DNA of 64,000 bases from Salmonirosea aquatica (GTDB lineage Bacteria > Bacteroidota > Bacteroidia > Cytophagales > Spirosomataceae): positions 1,426,001 through 1,490,000 of the forward strand of contig NZ_WHLY01000002.1 of the NCBI RefSeq assembly GCF_009296315.1, given 5' to 3'. Under the pieces are notes generated by a model. That model searched no databases, had not been told where the DNA came from, and saw only the letters and a program-made list of their open reading frames with translations. This document shows, in pieces, positions 17,387 through 26,310 of this stretch (the stretch's first letter is position 1; each line of letters begins with the position of its first letter). Both the position numbers and the translations under genes were made by a program.

Positions 17387-20263
17387 TTAGCGGCTGCTCC
17401 TGATTTCGTAACTTCCTGATCCCACCGACAGCACCACGTATCCGTCTCTAGTTTCCGAACTTTTTATTTCCGGAAGGGCGGTGAGTTTCCTACCGTCCAC
17501 CACGACCTGATTGACCGACGCAGCAGGTACGTATACTTGTGCTGTCGTGTTGACCGGAATGGTAACGTTCATCAGCAGGCCGTCCGGCTCTTTTTTCCAG
17601 GAAGAAACGATCGGGCCATTCGGGCTATGGTACGACGCCTGCAGTTGATTTATCCTGTCTGTTCCGGACTTGGGATCGATTTCGGGGCGTATGATAAAGC
17701 GGGCAAAACCAGGTTCGGCGGGCTGGATGCCCGCCGCATTTTCAAACATCCACTCGCACACCGCCCCGAAGGCGTAGTGATTGAAGGAATTCATAGCAGC
17801 ATTGTATTTGAAGCCATCTTCTTTGGTATAGCTGTCCCAGCGCTCCCAGATCGTAGTCGAGCCGTTTTCTACCTCAAATCCCCAGGACGGGAATTCCTTA
17901 CTTAAAAACAGCTCATACGCCAGGGCGGAATGTCCGCTGGCCGACAAAGCGGGCAGCAGCGGCTTGGCACCTAGGAATCCGGTAGCCAGTCGGCCGTCGT
18001 TTTGTCGGATCAGTTCAGCCAGGTAGTCGCCTGCCTGTCCAATGCTTTTGGCGGGCAGTATTCCCATATAAATGGCATTGGCATAAGCCGTTTGGGTGTG
18101 GCCCGAAAAGCCGAGTTGACCGTCTACATACCCAGCGCCATTGCCATAGGGCACCGTGTCCGTTTTGAATCGCCCCTTGGTATCCGTGTAGTGATCCAGC
18201 ACTGCCTTACGGATTTTCTGTCCCATCTCCCCGAAGCGTTTCTGATCATCCTGTTTGCCAAGGGCTCCGGCCATCTCGGCCATCAAATCGGCGCAGTAGG
18301 CAAAATAGAAGGAAGCAAGCAGGTCGGGCGGCGTTTTTTTACCAAACGAAAGCCAGTCACCAAAGCCACCCTTAGGGCTCAAATCCCGGAAGGTACCCTC
18401 GGGAAAGAGGTAAGTACCCTGGCTGCGTTTTTCCAGAAAATCCATGAAATGTACCATAGGTACCCATCCTTTCTCGATGAGGCGCGTATCGCCATAAGTC
18501 TGGTACATCTGGTAGGGGCAGATAATCCCTGCTTCCATCCAGCCGGGCGAAAACGTATCCGTCTTTCGTAGATTCGGACGCGGCGCATAGAGCGGGTAGG
18601 CTCCATTTTCGTACTGCGCGTCGTTGAGATCCACGACCCATTTGGTAAAAAACGAAGCCACATCGCGGTTGAAAGTAGCCGACTTCACATACACCTGGGC
18701 GTCACCGGTCCAGCCGACGCGCTCGTCGCGCTGCGGGCAGTCGGTGGGGATGTCGACATAATTGGAGCGCTGAGTCCAGTCGATGTTTCGATACAACTGG
18801 TTCACCATCGCGTTGTCTGTTTCAAAGGTACCCACCTGCGGGGTGTCCGACCCAATGACCAGGCCGACGAGGGTAGTGGCGTCGGGTTTGTCGCGCAGCC
18901 CGCTGATTTCCACGTATTGAAAGCCGTGGTAGGTAAATTTGGGTTCCCAGACCTCACCCTCGCGGGCTCCTTTCAGGATGTAGGTATCCGTAGCGCGGGC
19001 CATACGGAGGTTTTCGGTCATCAGTCGCCCGTCGGGAAACAGTTTCTCGCCGTAGCGCAGCCGGATCGTATCGCCCGCCCGGCCTTTCACCCGCAGGCGG
19101 ATGATCCCCGCGAAATTTTGTCCCATGTCAAAAATATACGTACCATCGGGTCGCTGCGTTTGATGCTTTACGGGTAGGGTACCCGTTATTTTCACGGGCG
19201 GACCCGGATAAGTCTGCACCAGACGACCCGCCCGGTCGGGGTAGACTCCGGCCTTTTGCCAGCTTTTGTCGTCGAAGCCCGGCTTTTGCCAATCGGCCCA
19301 TTCCAGGCGGGCGTCGTAGGTTTCGCCGTTGAGCATATCCGATTCCAGAAGGGCCCCGAAACTGGCCTTCCAGGAATTATCGGTGGCGAATGTTTCGGTT
19401 TTGCCATCAGGATATTCCACTTCGAGTTGGGCTTTCAACAAAGGTACCTTTCCGTAAAAGGCCCGCACCACGGGATTACCCACCAGCAGGGCGTAGCCAA
19501 GGTACCCTGCGTACCAGCCGTAGGAAAGTTGCGAGGCCAGTACATTCGCCCCGGATTTGAGTTGGCTGGTTACGTCATAAGTCTGGTAGTACACCCGTTT
19601 GTCATAATCCGTCCAGCCGGGGGTCAGGAACTCGGTACCGGCTTTCTGGCCATTGATCGAGAATTCATACAGGCCCAAGGCAGTCACGTACAGGCGGGCT
19701 TTGCGAAAACCGGGCCGCAGCCGTATTTCCCGGCGCAGGTAGGGGGCCGGAGGGAGTTGATAGGTTTTCCCTTTCCCCAGCGTATCCGGGTCCAGTCCGA
19801 TCCACTGCGCCTGCCAGTCTTTTTTGTCCAAAAGTCCCGTTTCCCAGTAGGCAGCTTGGCTCCATGCTCCCGGCTTACCGGCCTTATCCCAGCTACGGAC
19901 TTTCCAATGGACTATTTGGCGCGATTCCAGCTTTTTACCCGCATAAGGTACCTGCGCGGTCGAGCGTCCCGCCACTTTACCGGAATTCCAGAGATCCGCT
20001 TTTTCCTCCGACAGTTTTTCCAGAGAACTCGCCGCCAGAATCTGGTAGGCAGTCTGCATTTGGTTGCGTTCCGGCGAGGTAAGCTCCCAACTCAACCTCG
20101 GAGCCGTTGCGTCCGTAACCGGATTCACTTTGTATTCCGTGCGGAGGTAGGTGGGCAGGAGCGTTTGGGCGGTGGCCGGGAGGATTATTCCTAAATTAAT
20201 GAAAATGAATATCAGCGGAAAAACAGGCGAGCCGCCCGTATTACAGGGGATTGACTTTTTCAA
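17387..20263 (-). CDS. Alpha-L-rhamnosidase, GH78
   Basis: 958 aa, secreted (signal peptide ending at PATAQ). The order is typical of GH78: an N-terminal Ig-like domain (LRTEYKVNPVTDATAPRLSW), a rhamnosidase N domain, a concanavalin-like domain with FDMGQNFAGIIRLRVKG, then an (alpha/alpha)6 catalytic barrel. The motif DCPQRDERVGWTGDAQVY carries the acidic residues used by this family, and WGFEVENGSTTIWERWDSY completes the active site. It removes terminal alpha-L-rhamnose from plant or bacterial polysaccharides in the periplasm. It is convergent with the hybrid kinase gene and has no SusCD neighbour. Confidence 0.93.
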   Translation of the reverse strand: MKKSIPCNTGGSPVFPLIFIFINLGIILPATAQTLLPTYLRTEYKVNPVTDATAPRLSWELTSPERNQMQTAYQILAASSLEKLSEEKADLWNSGKVAGRSTAQVPYAGKKLESRQIVHWKVRSWDKAGKPGAWSQAAYWETGLLDKKDWQAQWIGLDPDTLGKGKTYQLPPAPYLRREIRLRPGFRKARLYVTALGLYEFSINGQKAGTEFLTPGWTDYDKRVYYQTYDVTSQLKSGANVLASQLSYGWYAGYLGYALLVGNPVVRAFYGKVPLLKAQLEVEYPDGKTETFATDNSWKASFGALLESDMLNGETYDARLEWADWQKPGFDDKSWQKAGVYPDRAGRLVQTYPGPPVKITGTLPVKHQTQRPDGTYIFDMGQNFAGIIRLRVKGRAGDTIRLRYGEKLFPDGRLMTENLRMARATDTYILKGAREGEVWEPKFTYHGFQYVEISGLRDKPDATTLVGLVIGSDTPQVGTFETDNAMVNQLYRNIDWTQRSNYVDIPTDCPQRDERVGWTGDAQVYVKSATFNRDVASFFTKWVVDLNDAQYENGAYPLYAPRPNLRKTDTFSPGWMEAGIICPYQMYQTYGDTRLIEKGWVPMVHFMDFLEKRSQGTYLFPEGTFRDLSPKGGFGDWLSFGKKTPPDLLASFYFAYCADLMAEMAGALGKQDDQKRFGEMGQKIRKAVLDHYTDTKGRFKTDTVPYGNGAGYVDGQLGFSGHTQTAYANAIYMGILPAKSIGQAGDYLAELIRQNDGRLATGFLGAKPLLPALSASGHSALAYELFLSKEFPSWGFEVENGSTTIWERWDSYTKEDGFKYNAAMNSFNHYAFGAVCEWMFENAAGIQPAEPGFARFIIRPEIDPKSGTDRINQLQASYHSPNGPIVSSWKKEPDGLLMNVTIPVNTTAQVYVPAASVNQVVVDGRKLTALPEIKSSETRDGYVVLSVGSGSYEIRSSR

Positions 20264-20312
20264 AGCAGGTTGGATTTAGGAAAAAAAGAGTTCATCATTA
20301 TTAATCAAATAC

Positions 20313-20690
20313 TCACAGGACCAGCTGCCCGAACAAACGCAGTAGCGTTTCGCTGGCGTCAGTACAGAAGCCCGGATGTACCCTGGAGGTTTGTACCACA
20401 CTGCTGCGGGTGGCCGTCAGCCAGCGAAACCGCGAGGCCAGGGGTAGCTGGCCGATGGGTCCGCCTTCGGTTTTTCCGGCACAGATCGCCGTCAGGGCCT
20501 GCAGGTACCTTTCCAGTTCGTCGGGATCAGTATGACTGCACAGGGCGCGGAGTTTTTCAACGTCCAGTCGATGCAGGGCATTCAGGTACTTGAGACCGGA
20601 ACAATAGAGAATTACCCCAACATTGATGAATTCTTCGCGCTCGACCCGGGGTACCACGCGGATAACGGCGTACTCAAACAAGTGCTGCAC
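20313..20690 (-). CDS. DUF3037 protein
   Basis: 125 aa, recognisable by the DUF3037 opening HLFEYAVIRVVPRVEREEF followed by INVGVILYC, and later GGPIGQLPLASRFRWLTATRS. Its first 17 bases overlap the end of the HipA-like kinase gene, so the two are translationally coupled. DUF3037 and HipA-like kinase genes are commonly found side by side, but the partner's biochemical role is not established. It could be a regulatory subunit of the kinase (inference). The protein has no signal peptide or catalytic motif that I recognise. Confidence 0.85.
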   Translation of the reverse strand: MQHLFEYAVIRVVPRVEREEFINVGVILYCSGLKYLNALHRLDVEKLRALCSHTDPDELERYLQALTAICAGKTEGGPIGQLPLASRFRWLTATRSSVVQTSRVHPGFCTDASETLLRLFGQLVL

Positions 20691-21471
20691 GGGCGAGTTG
20701 GGCTTCTTTGATGAAGATTTCGGAATGGGCGATCCGATCGGTCAAAAACTGCGCGTACCGCTGCCGACGCACTTCGGGCGAATCATCAGAAGACTCATCG
20801 GCGAGCCAGTCGTCGGGGATGAGCGCCACGATACCCTGAATGCGCTCTTTGGTGAGGATTTCCTTGCCTTGGGTATCCACGGTTTCCAGTTCCGATGCAT
20901 AGGGTAGCAGCACGTGATCCTTTATCTGCACGAAAGGCCGTTTGGCCTGTTCGGTCCAGTCCTGTCCCGAATGGTGAAAGTACAGCGATGCCCCGTGGTC
21001 GATGAGCCATAGCTCCCGATGCCACATCAGCATATTGGTGTTGCGGGGTGTACGGTCGACATTCATCAGCAGGCAGTCGAGCCACACAATTTGGGAAGCC
21101 AGGCGGGCATCTACCGACGTGACAAGCGGATCGAAGGTCAGGGCGCCGGACAGGTAGTGCATGGCCAGGTTGAGTCCCGTACTGAACCGCAGCAAATCCT
21201 GGATTTCCTCGTCGGGCTCGGTGCGGCCAAAGGCTTCATCGAGTTGGGCAAAAACGATTTCAGGTACCCGCAGGCCGAGCAGCCGGGCCAGCTCGCCCCC
21301 GATAAGTTCGGCGATGAGGGCTTTGACCCCCTGTCCCGCCCCCCGGAACTTGAGCACATACAGGAAACCGTCATCGGCTTCGGTGAGGGCGGGCAACGAG
21401 CCCCCCTCGCGCAGGGGCGTGACATAGCGCGTAACCTGTACGGTGCGGAGTTCGGGATTGGAATTGATCAT
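20674..21471 (-). CDS. HipA-like kinase-domain protein
   Basis: 265 aa. The N-terminal part (DGFLYVLKFRGAGQGVKALIAE) supplies an ATP-binding strand and lysine as in HipA-like kinases, and NVDRTPRNTNML with LWLIDHGASLYF corresponds to the catalytic loop and the metal-binding DFG-like motif. It lacks the N-terminal HipA subdomain of the classical toxin and is shorter than HipA (about 440 aa). HipA itself phosphorylates glutamyl-tRNA synthetase; the target here is unknown. There is no HipB-like helix-turn-helix gene beside it; instead a DUF3037 gene overlaps its 3' end by 17 bases. Confidence 0.82.
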   Translation of the reverse strand: MINSNPELRTVQVTRYVTPLREGGSLPALTEADDGFLYVLKFRGAGQGVKALIAELIGGELARLLGLRVPEIVFAQLDEAFGRTEPDEEIQDLLRFSTGLNLAMHYLSGALTFDPLVTSVDARLASQIVWLDCLLMNVDRTPRNTNMLMWHRELWLIDHGASLYFHHSGQDWTEQAKRPFVQIKDHVLLPYASELETVDTQGKEILTKERIQGIVALIPDDWLADESSDDSPEVRRQRYAQFLTDRIAHSEIFIKEAQLARAALV

Positions 21472-21547
21472 ACGTTGGGAATCAGGCCAGGAAAATACCT
21501 TTTACTGTCTACACGATGAAGACGCAAACCAGTGAGGGCCAAAATAA

Positions 21548-21568
21548 CAAAAAAAGGGCCGAAGCCCT
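21548..21568 (-). terminator. Intrinsic terminator after the PEP-hydrolase-like gene
   Basis: On the minus strand an AGGGC/GCCCT stem with a TTCG tetraloop is followed by seven T residues. It lies 28 bases beyond the stop codon and is a textbook rho-independent terminator. Confidence 0.85.
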
Positions 21569-21595
21569 ATCCTTATACAGTCAAAGAAGGTACCC

Positions 21596-22465
21596 TCACG
21601 ACTTTCCGTCCAGTTTCAGCGCCTTGAAACGGCGCGTAAGGTCGGTGAGCGATTGTTCCACGCCCATGCGCTCCAGCGACGATGCACCCACAAAACCGTG
21701 CAGTTCGGTACGGTCCAGCATGACGCGTACGTCTTCGGGTGTGTTGGTAGGTCCGCCGTGAGCGAGGAAAAAAATGTCGGGGTTGATACCTTTCGCGGCA
21801 TCCATAATAGCCTGGCTGCGTTCAACGGCTTCGTCCATGCTGCACGAGGCGTTCACCACACCAATAGAGCCACCCACCGTGGTACCCACGTGCGCAATGA
21901 TGGCGTCAGCCCCTACCTCGGCCATCTGGGCGGCCTCTTCGGGCTTAGCGACGTAGACGATTGAGAATAAATCCATCATCGAAGCCAGCCGCACCATTTC
22001 CACTTCCTTGGCAAAGCCCATGCCCGTTTCTTCCAGTACCTGCCGCAGGTGCCCGTCCACGATGGAATGGGTAGGAAAATTATTGACCCCCGAAAAACCC
22101 ATTTCCTTTACTTTGAGCAGATGGTGCCACATGCGGCGGCGCGGATCGGAGCCATGTACCCCACAGATGACCGGAATTTCCTCCACCACCGGCAGTACCT
22201 CGAACTCCCCGATCGCCATGGCTTCGGCGTTGGCGTCGCCGTAGGCCATCAAACCAGCCGACGAGCCGTGTCCCGCCATGCGGAACCGGCCTGAGTTGTA
22301 AATAATAATTAAATCCGCACCGCCTTTTTCGATGAATTTAGCGCTGATGCCGGTACCCGCCCCGGCGGCAATGATGGCTTTGTTCTGATTCAGGGTAGCC
22401 CGCAGGCGGTCCCTTACTTCCTGTCGTGTGTAAGGATTCCCCTTACCGGTCCATGGATTTGGCAT
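21596..22465 (-). CDS. PEP-hydrolase-like TIM-barrel protein (PF09370 type)
   Basis: 289 aa. The sequence fits the phosphoenolpyruvate-hydrolase-like TIM-barrel family: IIAAGAGTGISAKFIEKGGADLIIIYNSG at the start (split over residues 34-62), EEIPVICGVHGSDPRRRMW, GFSGVNNFPTHSIVDG, and FFLAHGGPTNTPEDV near the end. In the plant resistance protein Tm-1 this domain is fused behind a UPF0261 domain; here the two are separate neighbours. The enzymatic reaction in bacteria is not established. Translation begins 10 bases after a nine-copy octamer repeat, so repeat length could affect its expression. Confidence 0.85.
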   Translation of the reverse strand: MPNPWTGKGNPYTRQEVRDRLRATLNQNKAIIAAGAGTGISAKFIEKGGADLIIIYNSGRFRMAGHGSSAGLMAYGDANAEAMAIGEFEVLPVVEEIPVICGVHGSDPRRRMWHHLLKVKEMGFSGVNNFPTHSIVDGHLRQVLEETGMGFAKEVEMVRLASMMDLFSIVYVAKPEEAAQMAEVGADAIIAHVGTTVGGSIGVVNASCSMDEAVERSQAIMDAAKGINPDIFFLAHGGPTNTPEDVRVMLDRTELHGFVGASSLERMGVEQSLTDLTRRFKALKLDGKS

Positions 22466-22475
22466 TTTTATGTGT

Positions 22476-22549
22476 AATTGTTGAATTGTTGAATTGTTGA
22501 ATTGTTGAATTGTTGAATTGTTGAATTGTTGAATTGTTGAATTGTTGAA
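22476..22549. repeat. Perfect 8-base tandem repeat (AATTGTTG), nine copies
   Basis: Nine exact copies of AATTGTTG plus two bases lie between the Tm-1-like gene and the PEP-hydrolase-like gene, ending 10 bases before the latter's start codon. Length changes by slipped-strand mispairing would move any upstream element without touching a reading frame, so it is a candidate expression-tuning tract. It has no spacers, so it is not a CRISPR array. Confidence 0.95.
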
Positions 22550-22573
22550 GGAAAATTCGGGTGCCCAGGGTAC

Positions 22574-23857
22574 CTACTCTCCGTTTCTGAAAAACTTCTG
22601 TACTCCTGTACTTTCCCACTTTGCACCTTTGTCACTTTGTGCCTCTTTCCCTTCCAGCAAATTCAAAAGCTCATCGACCAGCACTTTGGCAAAAAGCGGG
22701 TTGTTGATGTGGGCGTTCACTTCCATTACTTTCGTAGTTTCATCACTGTTTTCTTTGATAGAATCAAAAAGTACCTGATTGACCTCGGGATTATAAAAAA
22801 TACCGCCTTCGGCGTCAATTTGGGAAATTCCCTTCAAAGGTAGCACTACGGTAGCGTGGGCTCCGTGTAGTTTCCGGGCGAGTTGTTGGCCTAGTTCACG
22901 GTTTTCTTCCGCGTTGGTGCGCATGAGCGTGACACTGGGCGCCCAACTATACAACTGACGATGCTGATAACGTTCCGGCACGGTGTCGGGCTGCCAAAAA
23001 TTCACCATGTCGAGGCATCCCGGTGCTACCACCTGCGGAATACCCGTTTCGGCGGCGGCCGTCAGTCGATCTATTCCGGCATTGCAGACGCCGCCACAGA
23101 GTTCATCGGCCAGTTCGGTGGTGGTTATGTCCAGCACGGCGTCGAAACGGTGCTCGCGGATCAGGGCTTCCATCGTGCGCCCTCCCACCCCATTGGCATG
23201 AAAAGCCAGTACCTCGTACCCTTGCTGCTTCAGAAGCGCCGTACACTGATCAGCACAGGCGGTCGTGTTACCGAACATGCTGATGGCGATGCTACCCGCG
23301 GCATCAGCTTTTTCCGAAGGTACCACCCTGCTCATGGCGCAAATGGCGGCGGCCGCCTGTTCGATAAGCGGTTGGATGAGGCTGTTCAGGCCGGCTACGT
23401 CCACCACGGAAGGCATGAGGGTGATGTCTTTATGCCCAATTTGACGCGACAAATCCTTGGCCGCCAGGGTACTCAGGCAAAACTTAGGTACCCCCAGTGG
23501 AATGGCCTGCATGGCCGAAAGGGCAATATAGGTACCCCCGCCGCCCCCCATGCTGATCGCCGCTTTGAGTCCTCCTCTGGTCACTAGTTCGGCTACCCGA
23601 ATCGCCGCGCCCTGCCCCATCAGTTCCACGGCCTGGCCACGATCCTGCTTTTGGCGAAGTGCGGCAAGGGTCGTTCCGGCGGCCTGGGCTACGGCTTCGG
23701 CTTCTATGTCCACCGGAAAAGCTTCCGTGGTACCCATCACGCCGGTGTTCATCGTTACCACCTGTTCCCCATTCCGCCGTATGCATTCGCGTAGGTAAGC
23801 AAATACCTCGCCCTTGGTATCGAAACAACCCACGATCAGTATGTAGGGATTTTTCAT
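22574..23857 (-). CDS. Tm-1-like ATP-binding domain protein (UPF0261)
   Basis: 427 aa from the ATG at MKNPYILIVGCFDTKGE, the conserved family start; the 40 upstream in-frame codons are unrelated. Family motifs include AISMGGGGGTYIALSAMQAIPLGVPK (split; residues 94-119), KDITLMPSVVDVAGLN, FGNTTACADQC and GRTMEALI. Plant Tm-1 uses this domain to bind ATP and a viral replicase; the bacterial role is unknown. The last ~25 residues (EGKEAQSDKGAKWESTG and on) are encoded by a dispersed DNA repeat, so they are probably not functional. It is upstream of the PEP-hydrolase-like gene in one operon. Confidence 0.88.
   Translation of the reverse strand: MKNPYILIVGCFDTKGEVFAYLRECIRRNGEQVVTMNTGVMGTTEAFPVDIEAEAVAQAAGTTLAALRQKQDRGQAVELMGQGAAIRVAELVTRGGLKAAISMGGGGGTYIALSAMQAIPLGVPKFCLSTLAAKDLSRQIGHKDITLMPSVVDVAGLNSLIQPLIEQAAAAICAMSRVVPSEKADAAGSIAISMFGNTTACADQCTALLKQQGYEVLAFHANGVGGRTMEALIREHRFDAVLDITTTELADELCGGVCNAGIDRLTAAAETGIPQVVAPGCLDMVNFWQPDTVPERYQHRQLYSWAPSVTLMRTNAEENRELGQQLARKLHGAHATVVLPLKGISQIDAEGGIFYNPEVNQVLFDSIKENSDETTKVMEVNAHINNPLFAKVLVDELLNLLEGKEAQSDKGAKWESTGVQKFFRNGE
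22595..22655. repeat. Dispersed degenerate repeat, copy A
   Basis: The 20-base core CTTCTGTACTCCTGTACTTT followed by short CACTTTG/CACCTTTG units matches copy B at 28921-28970 (one base different in the core). It encodes the C-terminal tail of the Tm-1-like protein. Confidence 0.6.
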
Positions 23858-24039
23858 AGTTTTACAGTCCAGGTGTTTCGTTGCGTTCCCGGGGTACCCT
23901 TGCGTTCCCAACCCGAAGCCACATAGGTACCTCCGTACACGATAAGGCGATCTTGGGGCAATTTTTACTGTCGACAATCACCCATTCGCTAAGTCTCTGT
24001 TTTAACCCGCCGCCGTAATTATTCCGTAGGGAATCTAGT

Positions 24040-24624
24040 ATGAAGAGCGACACTGACGCATTACGTACCACAATTGAGCTGATTTATCCGCTGAATCCCG
24101 AAGAAATGAAGGCATTTCTGGCGGTCTGGAAGCCACTGACAGCCAAGCGGAAGGTGGTGCTTACCGCCCAGGGCGAGGTAGCCACCGAGCTGTATTTTGT
24201 CCGGGAAGGGTTGCAGCGGGTGTATTATCTGGACGAGCAGGGACGGGAGGCAACGCTAGTGTTCACCTACGCGCCCTCGTTTGGCGGCGTCATCGATTCG
24301 TTCCTTTTACAGGTACCCTCGCGCTACTATTACGAAACCCTCACGCCTTCGACTTTCCTCAAAACCAGCTTCTCCGAAATCGATCAGCTGATGCTCCGGT
24401 ACCCGGCGATTGAACGGATGATCCGCCTGGGTACCAACGCCACGCTGAGCGGACTGCTGGAACGACTGGTGGAAGTGCAGCTTTTTTCGTCCGAGGAAAA
24501 ATTCCGTTCCCTGCTCCGCCGGAGCCCGCACATTCTGCAGAGGGTACCCCACAAGTACCTGGCCAGCTACCTGGGCATCGACGCGACGAATTTCAGCAAG
24601 CTGCTCAACAAAGTACGGCTTTGA
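24040..24624 (+). CDS. Crp/Fnr-family transcriptional regulator
   Basis: 194 aa. The N-terminal 120 residues form a cyclic-nucleotide-binding-like beta-roll (RKVVLTAQGEVATELYFVREGLQRVYYLD; split). The C-terminal part is a winged helix-turn-helix with HKYLASYLGIDATNFSKLLNKV as recognition region. No canonical cAMP-binding RxS motif is seen, as is usual in Bacteroidota members of this family, so the ligand is unknown. It lies 76 bases upstream of the DinB-like gene on the same strand and could control it. Confidence 0.85.
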   Translation: MKSDTDALRTTIELIYPLNPEEMKAFLAVWKPLTAKRKVVLTAQGEVATELYFVREGLQRVYYLDEQGREATLVFTYAPSFGGVIDSFLLQVPSRYYYETLTPSTFLKTSFSEIDQLMLRYPAIERMIRLGTNATLSGLLERLVEVQLFSSEEKFRSLLRRSPHILQRVPHKYLASYLGIDATNFSKLLNKVRL

Positions 24625-24700
24625 AATGATGGTAAATACCAAGATTATTTTCCCGTCGCCGCCAGACCTTTGGGGTAACATTTAAACCAATCTGTCAGCC

Positions 24701-25273
24701 ATGAAAAAATACTCGCCCCAGCAATGGATCGAACCCCTTACCGAATCGGTAGAAGCCCATCTGATACGCGCCACGGAGGTGTACCAAAACCTTTCGGACG
24801 CGGATATGAACACCCCGCCCGCGGACGGGGGCTGGTCGGTGGCCCAGTGCCTCGAGCACCTCAACAGTTATGGTCATTTTTATCTGCCGGCGGTCAGGAA
24901 GGCTCTACATGCTGTGGCAAGTCCGGCTGAGCCGTCCGGGGGTACCTACCGAAGTGGGTGGTTGGGCCGCTACTTTATCAATATGATGAAGCCCGAAAAC
25001 ACCAAAAAATTCAAGGCTTTTAAGGGACACATACCAGCTCCTAAGTTGGATGGAGCGGCGGTCGTGGCCGAGTTTATCGAACAGCAGGAACAGTGGCTGC
25101 GATTATTGGACGAAGTAAATCGCGTCGCTGAGCTTAATGCGCGGGTACCTATTTCCATTTCGCCGCTAGTACGTTTGAAGCTGGGCGATGTGTTCGGTTT
25201 CGTCATCGCCCACAACGCCCGGCACATCCAGCAGGCCGACCGGGTACTGGCAGGTACCCTGGAGCGAGCCTAA
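24701..25273 (+). CDS. DinB/YfiT-like putative metalloprotein
   Basis: 190 aa, predicted four-helix bundle. Candidate metal ligands fall at the DinB_2 positions: the histidine in QCLEHLNSYGHFYLP (about residue 49) and the two histidines of VIAHNARHIQQAD near the C-terminus. Relatives act in thiol (bacillithiol/mycothiol) transfer or hydrolysis, but many have no assigned reaction. The gene is convergent with the LEA-like gene, 6 bases apart. Its start ATG follows ATCTGTCAGCC and gives the family N-terminus. Confidence 0.82.
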   Translation: MKKYSPQQWIEPLTESVEAHLIRATEVYQNLSDADMNTPPADGGWSVAQCLEHLNSYGHFYLPAVRKALHAVASPAEPSGGTYRSGWLGRYFINMMKPENTKKFKAFKGHIPAPKLDGAAVVAEFIEQQEQWLRLLDEVNRVAELNARVPISISPLVRLKLGDVFGFVIAHNARHIQQADRVLAGTLERA

Positions 25274-25279
25274 GCGGAG

Positions 25280-26191
25280 TCAATTCCCGATGTTTTCCTT
25301 GATTTTCTGCAAGTCTTCCAGATCGCCTTCGATGATCAGGTTCACGTCGCTGTTTTTGAACATTTCATTGTCGGACGACAGGGTGCAGTTAAAATTAAGC
25401 TTGAAGGGCAGGCTTTTGCCCTGCCCGATCAGTTGTCCAATGGACTTGAGCAGATCGCCCATGTCCACGGCCAGGGGAATATCGTAAATTTCCTCGCTGC
25501 CGCCGCTTACTTGGGTTACACCCGCTACGGTACCTTTGGCCAGACTTTTCTGGCTTCCCAGATCCACCTCATAGGCCGGATCTTTGAATTCAATCGGAAA
25601 GGCGTTCCGGTTCTTGAATTTGAGTTGCAACACTATTTTTGATTCGCTCAGCCCGAATTTTTTCATATCGTAGCCTACCACTTCCACTTGCGGCAACCGG
25701 TAACGGGGCAGCCGCTTGTCCATGCTCAGGCGCAGCGTGTCTTTGCCCAACACAGGTTTGCGCAGGTGAAACACACCCGCAAAGTGATAGTCGGCACTGT
25801 CGCGGCCCGTGGCGGCTCGTTCATTGACCGCTTTCAGTGTACTGATGTTCATCTGTGAGGGCAAGGTCACCACGGTACTGTCGCGCGACTCGATGCGCAG
25901 GGGTTCCGTGTAGTTGTTTTCCAGGATCGTATCGCCGTCCATCTGCACCGAGTAGCTGAAATCTTCGATATCCAGTCCAATCGGCAGCGGGTTATCTACC
26001 AGCAGATTGAGCGTCAGGTCGATGGTTTTGTCAGTAAAATTATTGATCCGGCCCACGCCCATTTCGATGCGGGGTTTCAGACCCGACACGGGATTGCCGT
26101 TTTTTTCTTTGTACAGGTACCAGGCGGCCACGCCTATGAGTACCAGAAGAAGAATGAGCAGGAGAACTTTGGTCGTTTGGCTAAGGTTCAT
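25280..26191 (-). CDS. LEA type 2 (water stress/hypersensitive response-like) membrane-anchored protein
   Basis: 303 aa. One N-terminal membrane helix (LLLILLLVLIGVAAWYLY) is followed by two tandem beta-sandwich LEA2/WHy-like repeats: about residues 40-160 (INNFTDKTIDLTLNLLVDNPLPIGL) and 165-290 (VVGYDMKKFGLSESKIVLQLKFKNRNAFPIEF). The recurrent N-P-F/L-P-I/G turn is typical. The orientation should leave the repeats in the periplasm. The family is linked to desiccation or stress tolerance, without a defined reaction. It is divergent from the RelE-type pair. Confidence 0.8.
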   Translation of the reverse strand: MNLSQTTKVLLLILLLVLIGVAAWYLYKEKNGNPVSGLKPRIEMGVGRINNFTDKTIDLTLNLLVDNPLPIGLDIEDFSYSVQMDGDTILENNYTEPLRIESRDSTVVTLPSQMNISTLKAVNERAATGRDSADYHFAGVFHLRKPVLGKDTLRLSMDKRLPRYRLPQVEVVGYDMKKFGLSESKIVLQLKFKNRNAFPIEFKDPAYEVDLGSQKSLAKGTVAGVTQVSGGSEEIYDIPLAVDMGDLLKSIGQLIGQGKSLPFKLNFNCTLSSDNEMFKNSDVNLIIEGDLEDLQKIKENIGN

Positions 26192-26264
26192 TTTAAGGGG
26201 TCGTAATTGAAAGTAAATGCAATCCAGGCAATCCTACTTTCGTTTAATGTTCTCACAATAAAGG

Positions 26265-26272
26265 TATATTTG
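26265..26272 (+). promoter_or_regulatory. Candidate promoter -7 box of the toxin-antitoxin operon
   Basis: TATATTTG matches TAnnTTTG and lies 38 bases before the antitoxin ATG. A TTT (rather than TTG) sits 19 bases upstream, at 26243. Confidence 0.5.
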
Positions 26273-26310
26273 CGGAGGTTTCATCGTAAAACTTGCACAA
26301 TTCTTCTTCC

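Noticed and set aside
19256-20194. Long plus-strand reading frame (312 codons)
   Set aside because: Antisense shadow of the GH78 gene, which has a full set of family motifs.
22476-22549. CRISPR-like array
   Set aside because: The 8-base units are contiguous with no spacers and no cas genes are present.
23862-24071. Small minus-strand gene before the Crp-like regulator
   Set aside because: 69 codons overlapping the regulator start, no family resemblance and no ribosome-binding context.
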